Position numbers and translations under genes: made by a program. 64,000 nt of DNA from Trichosphaerium sp. ATCC 40318 (taxonomy: Eukaryota > Discosea > Flabellinia > Trichosidae), in the NCBI GenBank assembly GCA_038496445.1, contig JALMLS010000590.1, positions 144,068-208,067 of the forward strand. The letters are read 5' to 3'. Under the pieces are notes generated by a model that ran no database searches, was not told the origin of the DNA, and worked only from the letters and a program-made list of their open reading frames with translations. Below are positions 1 through 11,327 of the stretch, piece after piece. Each line of letters starts with the position of its first letter. Positions within the stretch are counted from its first letter, which is position 1.

Positions 1-1
1 G

Positions 2-673
2 TGTGTCACTGTACGAGGACGTATACCATCCGAGACTTTTGGATTAGAAGAAGTAGTGGCGCCAGGTGATCCAGCATACCCAATGACATGTTACGTCAAA
101 GGAGCAGGACGGCTATTCCCTAACTACGTAACTCCTCCACTACATCAAGATATCCCATGGAGACACGGAACACAATGCATCTCTTGTGATTCTGTGAATC
201 TTAACAAAAACACAACACGTGTACCTAAATGGCCAATGACGAACGACTGTAGAAACTGCGACTTGGAACCAAAGAATACAGCTCCGTACAATCCACCTAG
301 ACTTGTCTTGAGGAATGCTAAACGATACTGCGATGGACACGTCACCTATGCAAACCTTGGTGGAGGTAAAAGACATCATACTTGCCCTGGAACCACGTGG
401 AAACAGTGTAAGAAAGAAGTACTCATAAGAGGCCGTGCTACACCTTGGCACAACCGTCATTTCGGCAATGACTGTGCAGCAGCTGCTGCTAAAGATCCAG
501 CATGTTCTAATATTGTCTACACACAGGATATTCCTACTATTACATTCCAAGGTAATCCTGCTCGAAGATGTTTCTGTATGGCGAAGACTGCTTGTTGCAA
601 TGGATGTAGAGTAAGAGCACCTAACGGAAATACAAATATTTGGAATATTTGGACTCTCAATCGTGGTTCTTGA
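2..673 (+). CDS. Cysteine-rich protein, 5' truncated by window edge
   Basis: An open frame runs from the left edge without a stop and ends at TGA 671-673, so this is the last exon of a gene that starts outside the window. It encodes about 223 residues with many paired cysteines (CISC, CRNC, a CFC followed by a CC pair and another C near the end), which suggests a disulfide-rich extracellular or lumenal domain. An alanine run and several aromatic residues lie in the second half. I recognise no family. The frame is intron-free here, unlike most neighbours. The downstream 260 bases before the convergent ODC gene are AT-rich and contain a T-run at about 908-926. Confidence 0.6.
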   Translation, partial: CVTVRGRIPSETFGLEEVVAPGDPAYPMTCYVKGAGRLFPNYVTPPLHQDIPWRHGTQCISCDSVNLNKNTTRVPKWPMTNDCRNCDLEPKNTAPYNPPRLVLRNAKRYCDGHVTYANLGGGKRHHTCPGTTWKQCKKEVLIRGRATPWHNRHFGNDCAAAAAKDPACSNIVYTQDIPTITFQGNPARRCFCMAKTACCNGCRVRAPNGNTNIWNIWTLNRGS

Positions 674-937
674 GAAGACTGACAAGACAGCATTTTAGAA
701 ACAACACTCTTTTTGTAACACCAAATAAACAATCAATCAAATACCTACTCATGCGTTTTATACCTTCCTTCAAGAGATACTGATACAACTTTTTGTGCCA
801 AAAAACAATGACTTAATGCTATTTACGATAAGTATTTTATGCTTTGATATTACAAGTTTATTTACAGTGCGCGAAAAAATGAGTATGTACAAGGGAGAGT
901 GATTTTTCTCTTTTTTTTTTTTTTTTGAGAAAGTTAT

Positions 938-2945
938 TCATACATCACGTTTTATTTTTGGTGAAGAAAGAATACTTCTTAATTTCTGTAGTTTAAAACT
1001 ACCAATATCATCGTCATGTTGTACAATAGGTATTTCTATTTGTGGTACTTCATTTTTGTATACAACCTTTGCACGTCCAAATCCGTTAAACTCAGAAGCA
1101 CAGCATCGAGTATCTGAAAGAAAAAAAAATAAGTTCAAAAAAGTTCATTCAAATTCCAAACAAAATATTGACGTACAAGCACCCATGTTTGGAAAACGTA
1201 ATTGATCACCTGGTTCCAATACTTGGAACGGTACATTTTCTAAAATCTTGTCTATCGAATCGCATGTAGGACCGTAAAAAGTGCTTTTGAATTGTTTGCT
1301 GTCTAAAGATTTTGGTAAGATTTTCTGGTTTAGATTTGAATTGTTACCTTTTGGTTTAACAACCAATTCAGGTTTTGGTGTCTTGCTATCAAATATGATA
1401 TTATTAAAGCAACCGTATAGACCTTCATTTAAGTAGTACATTACAGTATGTTCACCACTCTTATTGGTCTCCTACAGAAGGACTTTAGTATAAACAAAAA
1501 TACGAGTATTTCATGTACCTCTCTTTTTCCGATGACTGTGGCGATTACAGACGCACATGAACTGACCATGTAACGACCTGGTTCTGCGATAACACGCACT
1601 TTAGAGTACGCTTCTGGAAAGACCTCTGGGATAATTTTTTTCAAACCAGTAGCGATCTAACATCGAGATAAGTTTTCATTACTCAAAATCTGGTATTACC
1701 TCTGGTAGAGTTGTTGCTTCTCCTTCCCAGTTGCCTGGAAAGCCCCTCCAATGTCTAGTAGAGAAAATTCTTCGAACCCATATTCCTGAGAGAGGCGTAA
1801 GCAATAGATCTGTACAGAGGTGTGATAGACAACGTACCTCAGCCATGTCAAATACTTTTCTAACTTTATGAAGTGCCATTGTAAATGCTTTTGGGTCTGT
1901 TACTTTACTACCCACGTGAAAAGATACTCCGATAACGTTCAAGCCGAGAGAAGATGCATGTGATAGGAGATCAGGTACATCTAGTTGATAAAGAGTTAAC
2001 ATTATTTGAGGAACAAGCGCAAAGTGCGTACCTCTAAAACGAGCTCCGAATTTATTGGATAGAGGATGCAAAGAATAAGAGTTATCTACTGCAATTCTCA
2101 ATATCAATTTTGCTTCTGGGTGTATTGCTTTTATCTTCTCTAGCTCGTATTTTGAGTCAAACACAAGTAAGTCAACCCCACACTCTGTAAGAAATATGTA
2201 AGAAAAAAAATCATTCTTCCGAAAAATAAAAAAAAGCAGTTCAAGAACCGTTAGCATAAAAGGACTGATGAATTCCTGATTTTAAAAATTTCTATTGAAT
2301 GACTGATTTCTAATGTAAAAGTCCTTAAAAAGAACCTGTAGTGCTCTTTGCATTTCGGAAAGAGAAGAAGGAACCATTTTCCAAAAAAACAAGAAAACAA
2401 AAAGTTGTAAGTTTAAAATATTAAATACCTTGTGCTTTCTTTAAATGAGAGTAAGGTTTGCATGGGTGTGCGTATACTATTCTGCTTGGATCCACACCAA
2501 GTGACAAAATCTGATAAGAACAAAAATGTTAATCGATCGATCATAAAGCATTCAACAAGAATATAATCGTAACGTACGAGCTCTATTTCAGCTTGACTTG
2601 CGCAGTCAAATCCGCAATCAAGTTGTGCCAATTCTTGGCAAATACGTCGATCAGGATTACATTTTACGGCTATAAACAGTTAGAATACACTCTAGAGAGG
2701 TTATATAACAACATACCGTAATGCGCAGTGATGTTTGGAAGGTTTTCTAAAAAATACGTGTCAACGTTGATAAACTCAAGTAAAAACAGTTCTTTACGCT
2801 ATAACTAGGCGAAATAGCGTTGTTTTGTAAGTGTATGAAATTCCTGTCAATGTTTACCTTTCCACTGCTTTTGCTTCTTCCGTACGTCCTCCAAGTCAAC
2901 GACGTATAGAGGGTGGTCATCATTGTATGTTCGATTATTGATCAT
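938..2945 (-). CDS. ODC: Ornithine decarboxylase (10 exons)
   Basis: PLP-dependent, group IV ornithine decarboxylase, which makes putrescine from ornithine in the cytosol. Ten exons join in frame from ATG 2943-2945 to TGA 938-940. Visible landmarks in order are the PLP-lysine motif YAVKCNPD, a Gly-rich loop LLDIGGAFPG, AEPGRY, YYLNEGLYGCFN, the active-site cysteine motif YGPTCDSID, and the C-terminal NMGAYT...FNGFG. The cysteine motif argues for a true enzyme rather than an antizyme-inhibitor type. Departures from the usual sequence are IGGA for IGGG, HVGSKV for HVGSGC, and NEG where ODCs usually have NDG. Introns are short; several donors are GTACGT or GTACG. One intron (about 1657-1700) is only recognised by frame continuity. 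The start gives a short N-terminus without the usual long leader. Confident family call; activity is inferred. Confidence 0.93.
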
Positions 2946-4115
2946 TGTTGTTGTTAATGTTGTTTTGTGTGGATTTTTTTGATGTTTTTTTGGATGTTTA
3001 AAATCCTTGACTTTATGGAAATGTCGTATTTTTTTTACGGCTAAAACTACCGAGTTTACCTTCTTTTTATGTGGTATGTAATTGTAGAAGTATAAAACGG
3101 AGAATAAAAACTTTGGATTCCATACAATTTCTGATTCAAAAAATTTCTGGAATTCTAGTTCAATGACTGCTTCCTGACTTTTATTTCCTATTTTAGAAGG
3201 TGATTAAACAAGAACTAGCGTTAGAAAATACCATTGATCCGTTATGTACTTGTAAAGGAAAAAAAAAGCTTAAGCTTATGAAATTGATGAGATCCGAAAG
3301 TTTTTTTTTTTGTGCTTTTTTTTTTGTTTTGCTTTTTTTTTTTGTTGATTTTCTAAACGATACCTATTTAGGAGAAACTTGGGGTACTTTTCGAAAATGT
3401 AAGAAATAGATAATGGTACAACTAGCGTGTATGTTGAGAATAAATTTTATGCCTACCCAACGATGATAGATGTCAGTAAACTCAGAAACTCTGATAGTTG
3501 TTGTTGAATTCTTTTGACACTTATACATCATTTTATTATCTTTTAGATAATCAACACAGTATCAAAGGATAGTAGAGATACATGATGTATAATTTTACTA
3601 AAATCTGTGTTTGCTGCGCAGTGTTTTTTCGCATAAAAAAAAACGGTTATTTTTTTGGGTTTTTGAATTTTTTGAACGTCAAGTTTTTTGTGCTCCTGTG
3701 TTAGGAATTGCAGAGGTGCTTTTTAGGTTCTTTATTTCGCCTAAACAATGTAGATTGAACGGAATTGCAGTAGATGCTAGACTCAAAAAGTGGGAACGAG
3801 ATGGATATTTTCAAAAAAGTTGGTTGGTAAGGCCTTGCATTGTTTTCTTTCAAAGTGGACATATTCGATCGACCATTGTGGATACAACTTTGGACATTGC
3901 GACTATTTTATTGACACAAATTTTGACTGGTTTTTTTTTCCATCAAAGTTGTTCTTCTAACTGAGCTTCTGCTCGCTTTTATTGTATTTCACGTTTCACT
4001 AATATTACATAATAACATATACGAGATAATGGGCTATAGACAGGAACAAGAAGTGAAACACCTTAGCATCACTTGATGGTTGAACTACCTACAAAATATG
4101 CAGCTCTGCTTTATC
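2946..4115. other. Intergenic, no confident gene
   Basis: Open frames occur at 3200-3409 (+) and about 3700-3964 (+), the latter with residues that look coding around 3760-3830 (LNGIAVDARLKKWERDG). No complete exon structure with an ATG could be joined, and the stretch carries several T-rich runs. A small spliced gene is possible. I see no RNA gene or repeat. Confidence 0.3.
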
Positions 4116-4865
4116 TCAAATATCTAGAAGATATGTGGTTGAACATCCTTCAAAATCTACTGCACCATTACTTCTCCACATCTTCACAGACCCTTTTTCC
4201 CTGTCACCAACCGTTGTATACATCCTACTATCAGACTGTTGACCATTAGGATACCAAGCTCTAAATTCTCCAACTGGCCTATCTCCTTTATATACACAGT
4301 GATCGCATCTAGACCCATCCACGTACCAAGACTCAACAACACCTTCCCTTAAGCCATTGACATAAGTCCCTTGTTTTAACAGCTCTCCAGACGCATACCA
4401 ATGCTGGTATTTACCTTCTCTCAGCCCGTGGACACAGTTATAGTGCTCAGCAATCTGTCCATTCGGGTAATAGTGTGTAACTGGTCCGTGTTTCTTGTCA
4501 TCAACGTAATTACATTCAAGAGCGATTGTACCGTTCTTTTGCCATGTTTTACATATTCCATGTTTCTTACCATGTGCGTAAGTACACCATTGTACCCCAT
4601 TAGGCGTACGAAGCTTGTACAAGCCGTGTTTATCAAGGTTTGAGTCAAAACGAGACGTAACAGCTGCTTGGTAACATAACAGCGGCCAATGCCTGAAAGC
4701 GAGTCTATCCGCCGAATGGATCAAATATTGAACTTCCAGAGGCAAATCCAAGATATTAAAGCCACTAATAATAACAATCAACCTAAAATTTGCGTACAAT
4801 GCGGTTTTTCGGTCTTAGTACCTTTCCTCCTCGTTAGGTGCACTTGTTTTTAACTCCTCACTCAT
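4116..4865 (-). CDS. F-box-like/MORN-variant repeat protein (copy 1)
   Basis: Two exons: 4822-4865 and 4116-4782, with a 39-base intron (GTACTA...TTTTAG). The frame is preserved and gives about 236 residues. A degenerate F-box-like segment (LDLPLEVQYLIHSADRLAF) leads into a family signature, HWPLLCYQAAVTSRFDS followed by KHGLYK. Six or so MORN-variant repeats of about 23 residues follow, of the form YxNGxxxGxxxxWYxxG. Such repeats are common in proteins of giant amoeba viruses and in some bacteria and protists. An alternative start is ATG 4797-4799, inside the intron, which gives a 227-residue protein. The neighbour at 5205 is a larger paralogue on the same strand. The target is unknown; an SCF-type adaptor role is only suggested by the F-box resemblance. 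Confidence 0.75.
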
Positions 4866-5204
4866 TTTAAATTATAAGTAATCGAGTAAAGATCTCAGAA
4901 ACTAGTTGACTATTAAATCCCACTAAAGTTTACCTGATTGGCTCGTAGTATCCGAAACATGTAGATTTCGGCTATTTTTCGTGTTGTAAACCAAAGCAAG
5001 TTTTTATTGTAGCAGCGTTTAGTGCTAAACGGATCACTTAAATTATATCACGTGTTACTTTGACAATTGGCACCACGTTTTTTTTCCCAGTTTCAACAAA
5101 AATTGTATGGAAAGAGAAGAAAAAACCCAGAAAAGTAATTGAACGCTATTTAGCCTTATTAAACAAAACAAAACAAAGTACTTTTTATTTACAGGAACCC
5201 TTTC

Positions 5205-6924
5205 TCATGCAACATGTTCTCCAACCCATTCACCTTTAGAATAAATCCCACTTTCAAGTTTAACACCGTTACTATTCCACCTTTCAAAGATACCATCTTT
5301 CTTTCCATTCGAGTAATAACCACGCTCAGACATCTGCCTTGTGTCTTTATACCAACGTATTTTTATTGCACTCGTTTCTCCATTCACCTCTGTAATCACC
5401 TCACGTGATATAATCAAACCAGTCTTCTTACTAAAAACCTCTTGCAAACCCTCTAAGACACCGTGGTTGTACGTTTTCTTTGATAGCAGAAGCCTTGTTT
5501 TAGGGTCCCATGTTTCCCTTATCCCATGGCACACATCACCTTTGTACATTGCACTCAATGTCCTCAATCCAGTCTGTTCATCAAACAATTCTCGTAAACC
5601 ATCCAATTGTCCATGTTTGTAAGTTTCCCTTAATGTTTTTTGCTTAGTTCGTTCACTAAACTCCTCTCTTAGCCCATGATACATACCATCTTTGTACATT
5701 TCACTCAGTGTCTTAGCCCCTGTCTGTTCACTAAACACTTCTTTCAACCCAGTAAGCATTCCGTTACAATACTCTTCAGTAGATATTAAAGAAGCGCTGT
5801 CGTCAATGACCATATCTTTCGCTAAGTCTAGAGATAAACCAACCAACTTTCCACTTTCGTATTTAATACAATCACTTAGTTTCCATGATCCTGAATAGCC
5901 TAGTGTCTTACCATGACGTTCAAGATTACGACCAAGTGGAGACACAATACTTAAAGAAATGCTATGATTATTAAGCCGTTCATTATTGGCTATATCTATA
6001 ACCCTTAAATGGTTTCTACAATCAATGTATCTTGTTATATCATTATCTTTTAGATGCATTTTTCCTTTCCAAGATTTTGGAATTGTGCATGGTATTGTCG
6101 GTTCAGGGATATCATATTGGGAGAAAGCGCTAGCAGGAAATGGTGGTTCAAAGGCGATAAACTGTAGATTATCTAAAGAACGGATGAAGAGTACATGGCC
6201 ATCGTAATCATAAGCAATTTTTGAATGAGAATTTTTCCATGTTCCAACTTTTTTGTCCTTTTCGTAATACCCTGATAATACTACTGTATGGTATTCATCT
6301 TTTTCTTCGTATTTACCATGTAAAAGACCATCTTCATACTCTGAAAAAACTAAAGCTTCAAAGTCTATCAGAAAATGTTTGCCATGTTTTTTCCCATTTT
6401 TAAAACCATAAGTTTTAACTAACCCCGCTGTGTCATCATACTCCTCATACATTCCATCGGCCCTTACTCCTTCTTTATATTTGACACGTGTGCGTAATAC
6501 GTTTGTACGTAGGTATGTTGATGTGAATACTCCATGGCGTTTGCCATGAACAAATTCGCAAGTATCTAAGCAAGGCAGCTTGTTAAGAGATATCAGCTGC
6601 TCATAGTAACTCTTTTTTCTTTTGAAAAGTCCATGCTTTTGCAAACACGTGTCAAACCTTGAAGCAACGGCAAACTCATAATTCAGTAATGGGAACTTCT
6701 TTTCCAAGTCCGCATCTTCTCTGGCAATATCATAAATACATCGAAGTACTTCTGGAGGTAGATATTCGACTATGTTTCTATATTACGAGTTATTTTTAGC
6801 ATTTTGCGAAAAAAGCGAAGTAGTCGTACTCATCACTCGCTCTGTGAGCCTCTACTATTTCCCTATTGATCTTGGTATGCGCAAATCGCTTCAGAATATT
6901 AATCGCAGGTTCCTCAGATGACAT
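5205..6924 (-). CDS. Large F-box-like/MORN-variant repeat protein (copy 2)
   Basis: Exon 1 is 6830-6924 and exon 2 is 5205-6777, separated by a 52-base intron (GTACGA...ATATAG). The two join in frame to 555 residues. The start ATG 6922-6924 follows a Lys-rich open stretch, so a start further upstream at 7134 is possible. The N-terminal signature YLPPEVLRCIYDIA, then KKFPLLNYEFAVASRFDTC, matches the other family members. The N-terminal third has ordinary MORN-variant repeats, the middle is non-repetitive, and the C-terminal part has five or so 23-residue repeats of a different type (GLREEFSERTKQKTLRETYK and similar). It ends with two classic repeats (YYSNGKKDGIFERWNSNG). It is twice the length of its relatives. 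Confidence 0.75.
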
Positions 6925-7524
6925 GTTGTAAAGTTTCTTCGGCTTTTTACTTTTTTTTCGCTTTCGTTTTTTAGGAGGTTTAATGTGTCGCACTTGTTTG
7001 GCTGACGACGCAAAGTAATATGTGTACATACGGAATATGACCTCTGAAACATTGGTAAAGTATTGCCAAAGTAAGTTAAAAACTTGGAGTAACATTGCAG
7101 AGGTGTATCGATGAGTGAAAAAGTGTGGATACAAAAAGTCACGAAATCCACACGTTTAAACATATTCACTGAACAATGTAAAGTATAACGTCACCATGAC
7201 TTTGCAAATACTATTTAACGTTATTTAAGAGCTTCAAACTCTTGTCAAGTAATTTCATTGAAGAGTTGGTAATATTCGTCCTCCCAAAAGATCCCGGTGA
7301 AAACCCAAAAAAAAAACTCAATTTTTTATGCTTCAAAACTTGTCTAAAAATTCTATGTCGCCCTTTTTGTGATGTGTGAGTTCGCGAAACAAAAATACTG
7401 AACCCACGAAAGAGCTATTTATTTATCTTTTTTAGGATGTGTTAACAAACAATGTAGTGGTGAAATTAAATAAATTTATTGGATTTGTAAGCCACGTGTT
7501 TTCTTTTTTTTTACTGGTTTTAAT
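6925..7524. other. Intergenic / upstream region of copy 2
   Basis: A basic, Lys/Arg-rich open frame (6925-7134, minus strand) continues upstream of the chosen start of the 5205-6924 gene and could be part of it. The remainder, 7135-7524, has no coding support beyond short open frames. T-rich runs near 7500-7525 lie just beyond the stop of the next gene. Confidence 0.4.
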
Positions 7525-10500
7525 TTACTTTTTCTTTCTCATCGAGATTGATGTCTCGCCATCACAAAAGACAGTTACAGTAAACTTTGACTCATCACCA
7601 GGGTTGAAAGCACATGGAACAACAACAATATGATTTCTCTTGCTCGTATCAAGGCTCAAATGAGTGAAAGCTTTACAAACACAACTTAGTACAACAAAAA
7701 AATAGGGAAAAAAAGTTTTTGTAAACGTACTGTCACGAGAGCCAAGGAACGCTTCTGGTGCCGTTAATAATTTAGCTACTCCTCTATCGTATAAATAGAA
7801 TCCAATATTGATGGAGTATGGGACAATTTGGAAATCAGCTGTAGACATGACATCACCAGAAGTCTATTTTTAGAAGGCGTCAACAAAATGAATGAAGCGT
7901 AAAAATAAAAATAAAACTGACCTGCGACAACATGACGCAAAATTTGCACTGTGGATCCTTTGGTAGCGTCACCTCGAAATGAGGATTTGATGTCCATGTT
8001 TTATGGTTCTGACAACCACCAGCTGTGCCTCTACGCTTTGACCACTTGCTCTGAACAACGAGTAAACATTAAAAACATAAACCAAAGAATGGAATTAATA
8101 CCTCTGCATTTGTAACATATTTCCAAGGCACCAAAGGCTCGTATTCAGGTATAGGCTTTCCTTTTTCCGTATATATAATAATATTAAAGTCTCCTGAAAT
8201 ATCAGAAGATTTTGAGTATGGAATAATAGAGTAGACATCATCAGGATCAAGTTCTGTAACAAACAGTGAGCTTCATTTGAAATAATCAAATAAAAATCTA
8301 ACCTCCATCATAAGGTGTCTGAGAAGCTAATCCAGCTCCATTACGTTGGAATGTTGGTTCGTTATGTTCACCTTCCTCACTCTTTACTATGAAAATACCA
8401 CAACGACGTTGCCTGAAGAGCGTATAAGACGACATTATGAAAAGAAAACAAAGCGAGTAAAATACTACATTTGGAAAAAAAGTAAATAAATCAAGTACCA
8501 TTCAAGTTTGCGATCAGTCGTTGGGTAGTGTACAAACATAGAGCACTTTGTCTTCTTCTCAACCGTGACTGCATATTGAGGACATTCTCTCCAGTTTCTG
8601 ACAAAGTATAAATAAGAAATAGTTCCAGAGTGTTTTTGGAAACAACACAAAAACAAAAAACAAAGCTGCGTACTGTTTTAAGCCTTCTGCTTTGATAACA
8701 GTCTTGACTGGAAGTTTCTTGCGGATATTAAATTCTCTTTGATCATGGATATCCATAGCTTGCATAAACGCACGCCTACAAATTACAAGTAAGCATCTTA
8801 TATAAGCTCATACTTTTTTGTATAAATCTCACCTTGCTGGTCCTTCAACTTCATTGCCTTGAGATATTTCCCATACTGTTTTATCACTCTCATTCCTAAC
8901 ATAGATATCTGCACCAAGTTCAACGAAAACCTAACACCAGGTTAACATTACGTTGACTTGAGCTGTTTTGGGCTGTTGATGAAACAAAAACTGATGTAAA
9001 ATATTTTTACCTTAACAGCATCTTCGGCAGCTTCTTTCAACGCCCAAACAAGTGGTGTATTTCCATTAGCATCTTTAGCATTGATATCTGCTTTCTAAAT
9101 ACAAATGTCAACAGTCTACAATTAAAGAAAGAAGAATAAAACACGTGTCACGTACAGCTTTAACAAGAGCTTTTATGGCTTCGATGTTATCTCCTTTTGC
9201 AGCGTAATGTAGTGGTGTGAGTTCATCAGGTGTTTTATCAACAGCATCAACAGAAAATCCAGCTTTGACCATAGACGAAACAACCTTTCCACACTTCCAA
9301 GCAGCTATAGAATTAATAAGCGGGGGTTTTTTTATAACTTTGAAATTATGTACATACCAATGTGTAACGCAGTTACAGCTTTAGTCTTTGTTTCGTTCTT
9401 AACGTCCCAAACATCTGTAGCAAGAATAGCCTTTACATATTCAGGTTCATTCTTCAAGCATGCATATATTAATCCAGTGTTTCCTTTAAAAATATGTCAG
9501 TCAGGAGTACGTCAAATCAAAGAAAATTATCCAACAAAATAAGTTAAATTATTACAAAAAAAGAAGTCGAGCGTGGTACCTTCTTTATTCTTTATCTTCA
9601 TATCCAACATATCATCAGCGAGCTTACGCTATACATGTATAAGCCATATATACTATAAAAAATAGTAACACCTCTTTCTGCGTACCTTGAACAAGTCGAG
9701 ACGATTTTTGTTGATAAGTTCGTGCAAAGGATATTTAAAGTATTCTACAGGTCGCACTTCGCGACTTGAAGTAGTAGCTGCAGAAGGCAAGTACATAACA
9801 TGCAGACGGATCTCACCCTTTTCTTTCTTCTTTTTACCTTTGTACAGGGTGTGCCACGCATCGCTTGGGTACCCATCAAGCAACTAATATGACATATAAA
9901 TAAATACAAGCGCTATAAAGCAAGAAATAATAAAAATACTCTCAGATTGAATGAATTAAATGCGAAACGTACGCCTTCTATTTCTATTGAAGCTGCGCCA
10001 ATAGCTGGTGCTGTGATTAGTTTTTTCTCGTATAACTTGACAATAAGTTTCTCTGGCTTGCTATTCAGCTTGCTAAAGGGGTACGATAAGCAATCTGACA
10101 TATACTGTGTTTATACGGGGGTTTTTTTTTGTAGACTTCCAGAAAATACGTACAATAGCCTGCCTTGTTCCTTTGAGAAGTCTACACTCTTTTTGATAAC
10201 TTCACTGCTGTATACGCTTTTCTACAGAGTATTTAAATTTGGATTGCATTAAAAATAGCAAAAAAACCCTTGCGATTGGGCGTAGTTGCGTACTTTTGCA
10301 TCATCAAAAAAGCATTGGACGTAGTATGCACCAGGTTTTTTGGAAACGTTCTTAACCTCGAGAACTACGTTCATTAGTTCGTTTTATACGCGTTCATAGC
10401 ATAGGAATAGCGAATGAGCATTTTATACTAAAAATGTACCTGAAAAGTGTACACTGCCTTCAAACCAGTCCCCATCACTGCGAGGTGATAGAGTTTTAGC

Positions 10501-11001
10501 TTTCTCGATATCTACCTCGAGTTTATCTTCACTCTTTTTTTTAGCGCCTTTCTTTCTCGAAGCATCACTCTTTTTGCTCTTAGACGTCTTCTTTTTTGGT
10601 TCTTCGTCAACAGCTGACATTGACGGTTCAACTTCTTCAATTTCGTCGTCTTCGCCATCTTCGACATCTACCTCCTCTACTTCATCATCGTCAGTACTTT
10701 CGTCATCTTCGCTCTCTTTATCTTCAGAACTTTCGTCTTCCGATGCTTCTGGACTTTTTGACTCGTCCTCTGCATCTTCGCCACCGCTAGAGTCTTTCTG
10801 CTTGGTTTTGCCTGATTTTGCGCTTTCTTTGTTATCTTCTTCAGCGGTACTTTCATCGTCGCTTTCTTCTTCAGTACTCTCGTCGTTATCCACTACTTCT
10901 TCCTTAGCCTTTTTCTTTTTGGACACCTTTGTAACGATCTGTTGTTCTTCGCTTGTAGACTCGTCGTCGTCTTCTATTATTTCTTCCTTCTTCTTAGACA
11001 T
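7525..11001 (-). CDS. C2 / ankyrin / calpain-type C2 domain protein
   Basis: More than ten exons from ATG 10999-11001 to TAA 7525-7527. The order is: an acidic Ser/Glu/Asp/Lys-rich leader (about 170 residues); a C2 domain spanning several exons (VLEVKNVSKKPGAYYVQCFF, then LNSKPEKLIVKLYEKKL, then GEIRLHVMYLPS); four or five ankyrin repeats (TALHIAAWKCG, LTPLHYAAKGDN, GNTPLVWALKEA); and two or more calpain domain-III (C2-like) modules. The last are recognisable from GTAGGCQNHKTWTSNPHF, the classic calpain WxxGTAGG...NPxF motif. No papain-like calpain protease core is visible, so it is probably non-catalytic. The C2 modules suggest calcium- or phospholipid-dependent membrane association, and the ankyrins a protein scaffold. 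Donors are mostly GTACG. It diverges from the + strand gene beginning near 11.3 kb. Confidence 0.85.
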
Positions 11002-11327
11002 GATGTACTGTATGTGTTACTAATTAAAGTTGTAGTTTATTTTGCCCAAATTTATTCGTTCTTGAATAAGTCTTTAACACCATCTTGCGTCATGCGTTAC
11101 CTCATTCACAACGAAAGCGTCTGTAATATAGCTAGCTAGTAAATACGTAATTACTTCAATCTTGTTAAAACGTGCGAAAAAGTGTACAAAGTATTCTATA
11201 CGCTAAATAATATGTAACAAATGCGTTGTGTGGGGTATGTATGCTGTTTGACAATTGTAAATTGTGACAAAAGTCGTAGAAGGGTGCAACAGAGGCATAC
11301 TCGCTATCCCTACCAACAGAATGTTAG
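11002..11327. promoter_or_regulatory. Divergent intergenic region
   Basis: About 330 bases between the ATG of the C2/ankyrin gene (minus strand) and the first open exon of the plus-strand nuclease-like gene. It presumably holds both promoters and possibly a short 5' exon of the plus-strand gene. No defined motif was identified. Confidence 0.4.

Noticed and set aside
5205-6707. Starting the large MORN gene at the first ATG in its main exon (6707)
   Set aside because: Upstream sequence continues the family signature LPPEVLRCIYDIA and joins in phase to an exon beginning at ATG 6924 through a GTACG intron, so the 6707 start truncates the F-box-like segment.
10574-11023. Long Ser-rich open frame on the plus strand opposite the acidic leader
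   Set aside because: It is the antisense shadow of the Glu/Asp/Ser/Lys-rich leader of the C2-ankyrin gene, which has a full exon structure on the minus strand.
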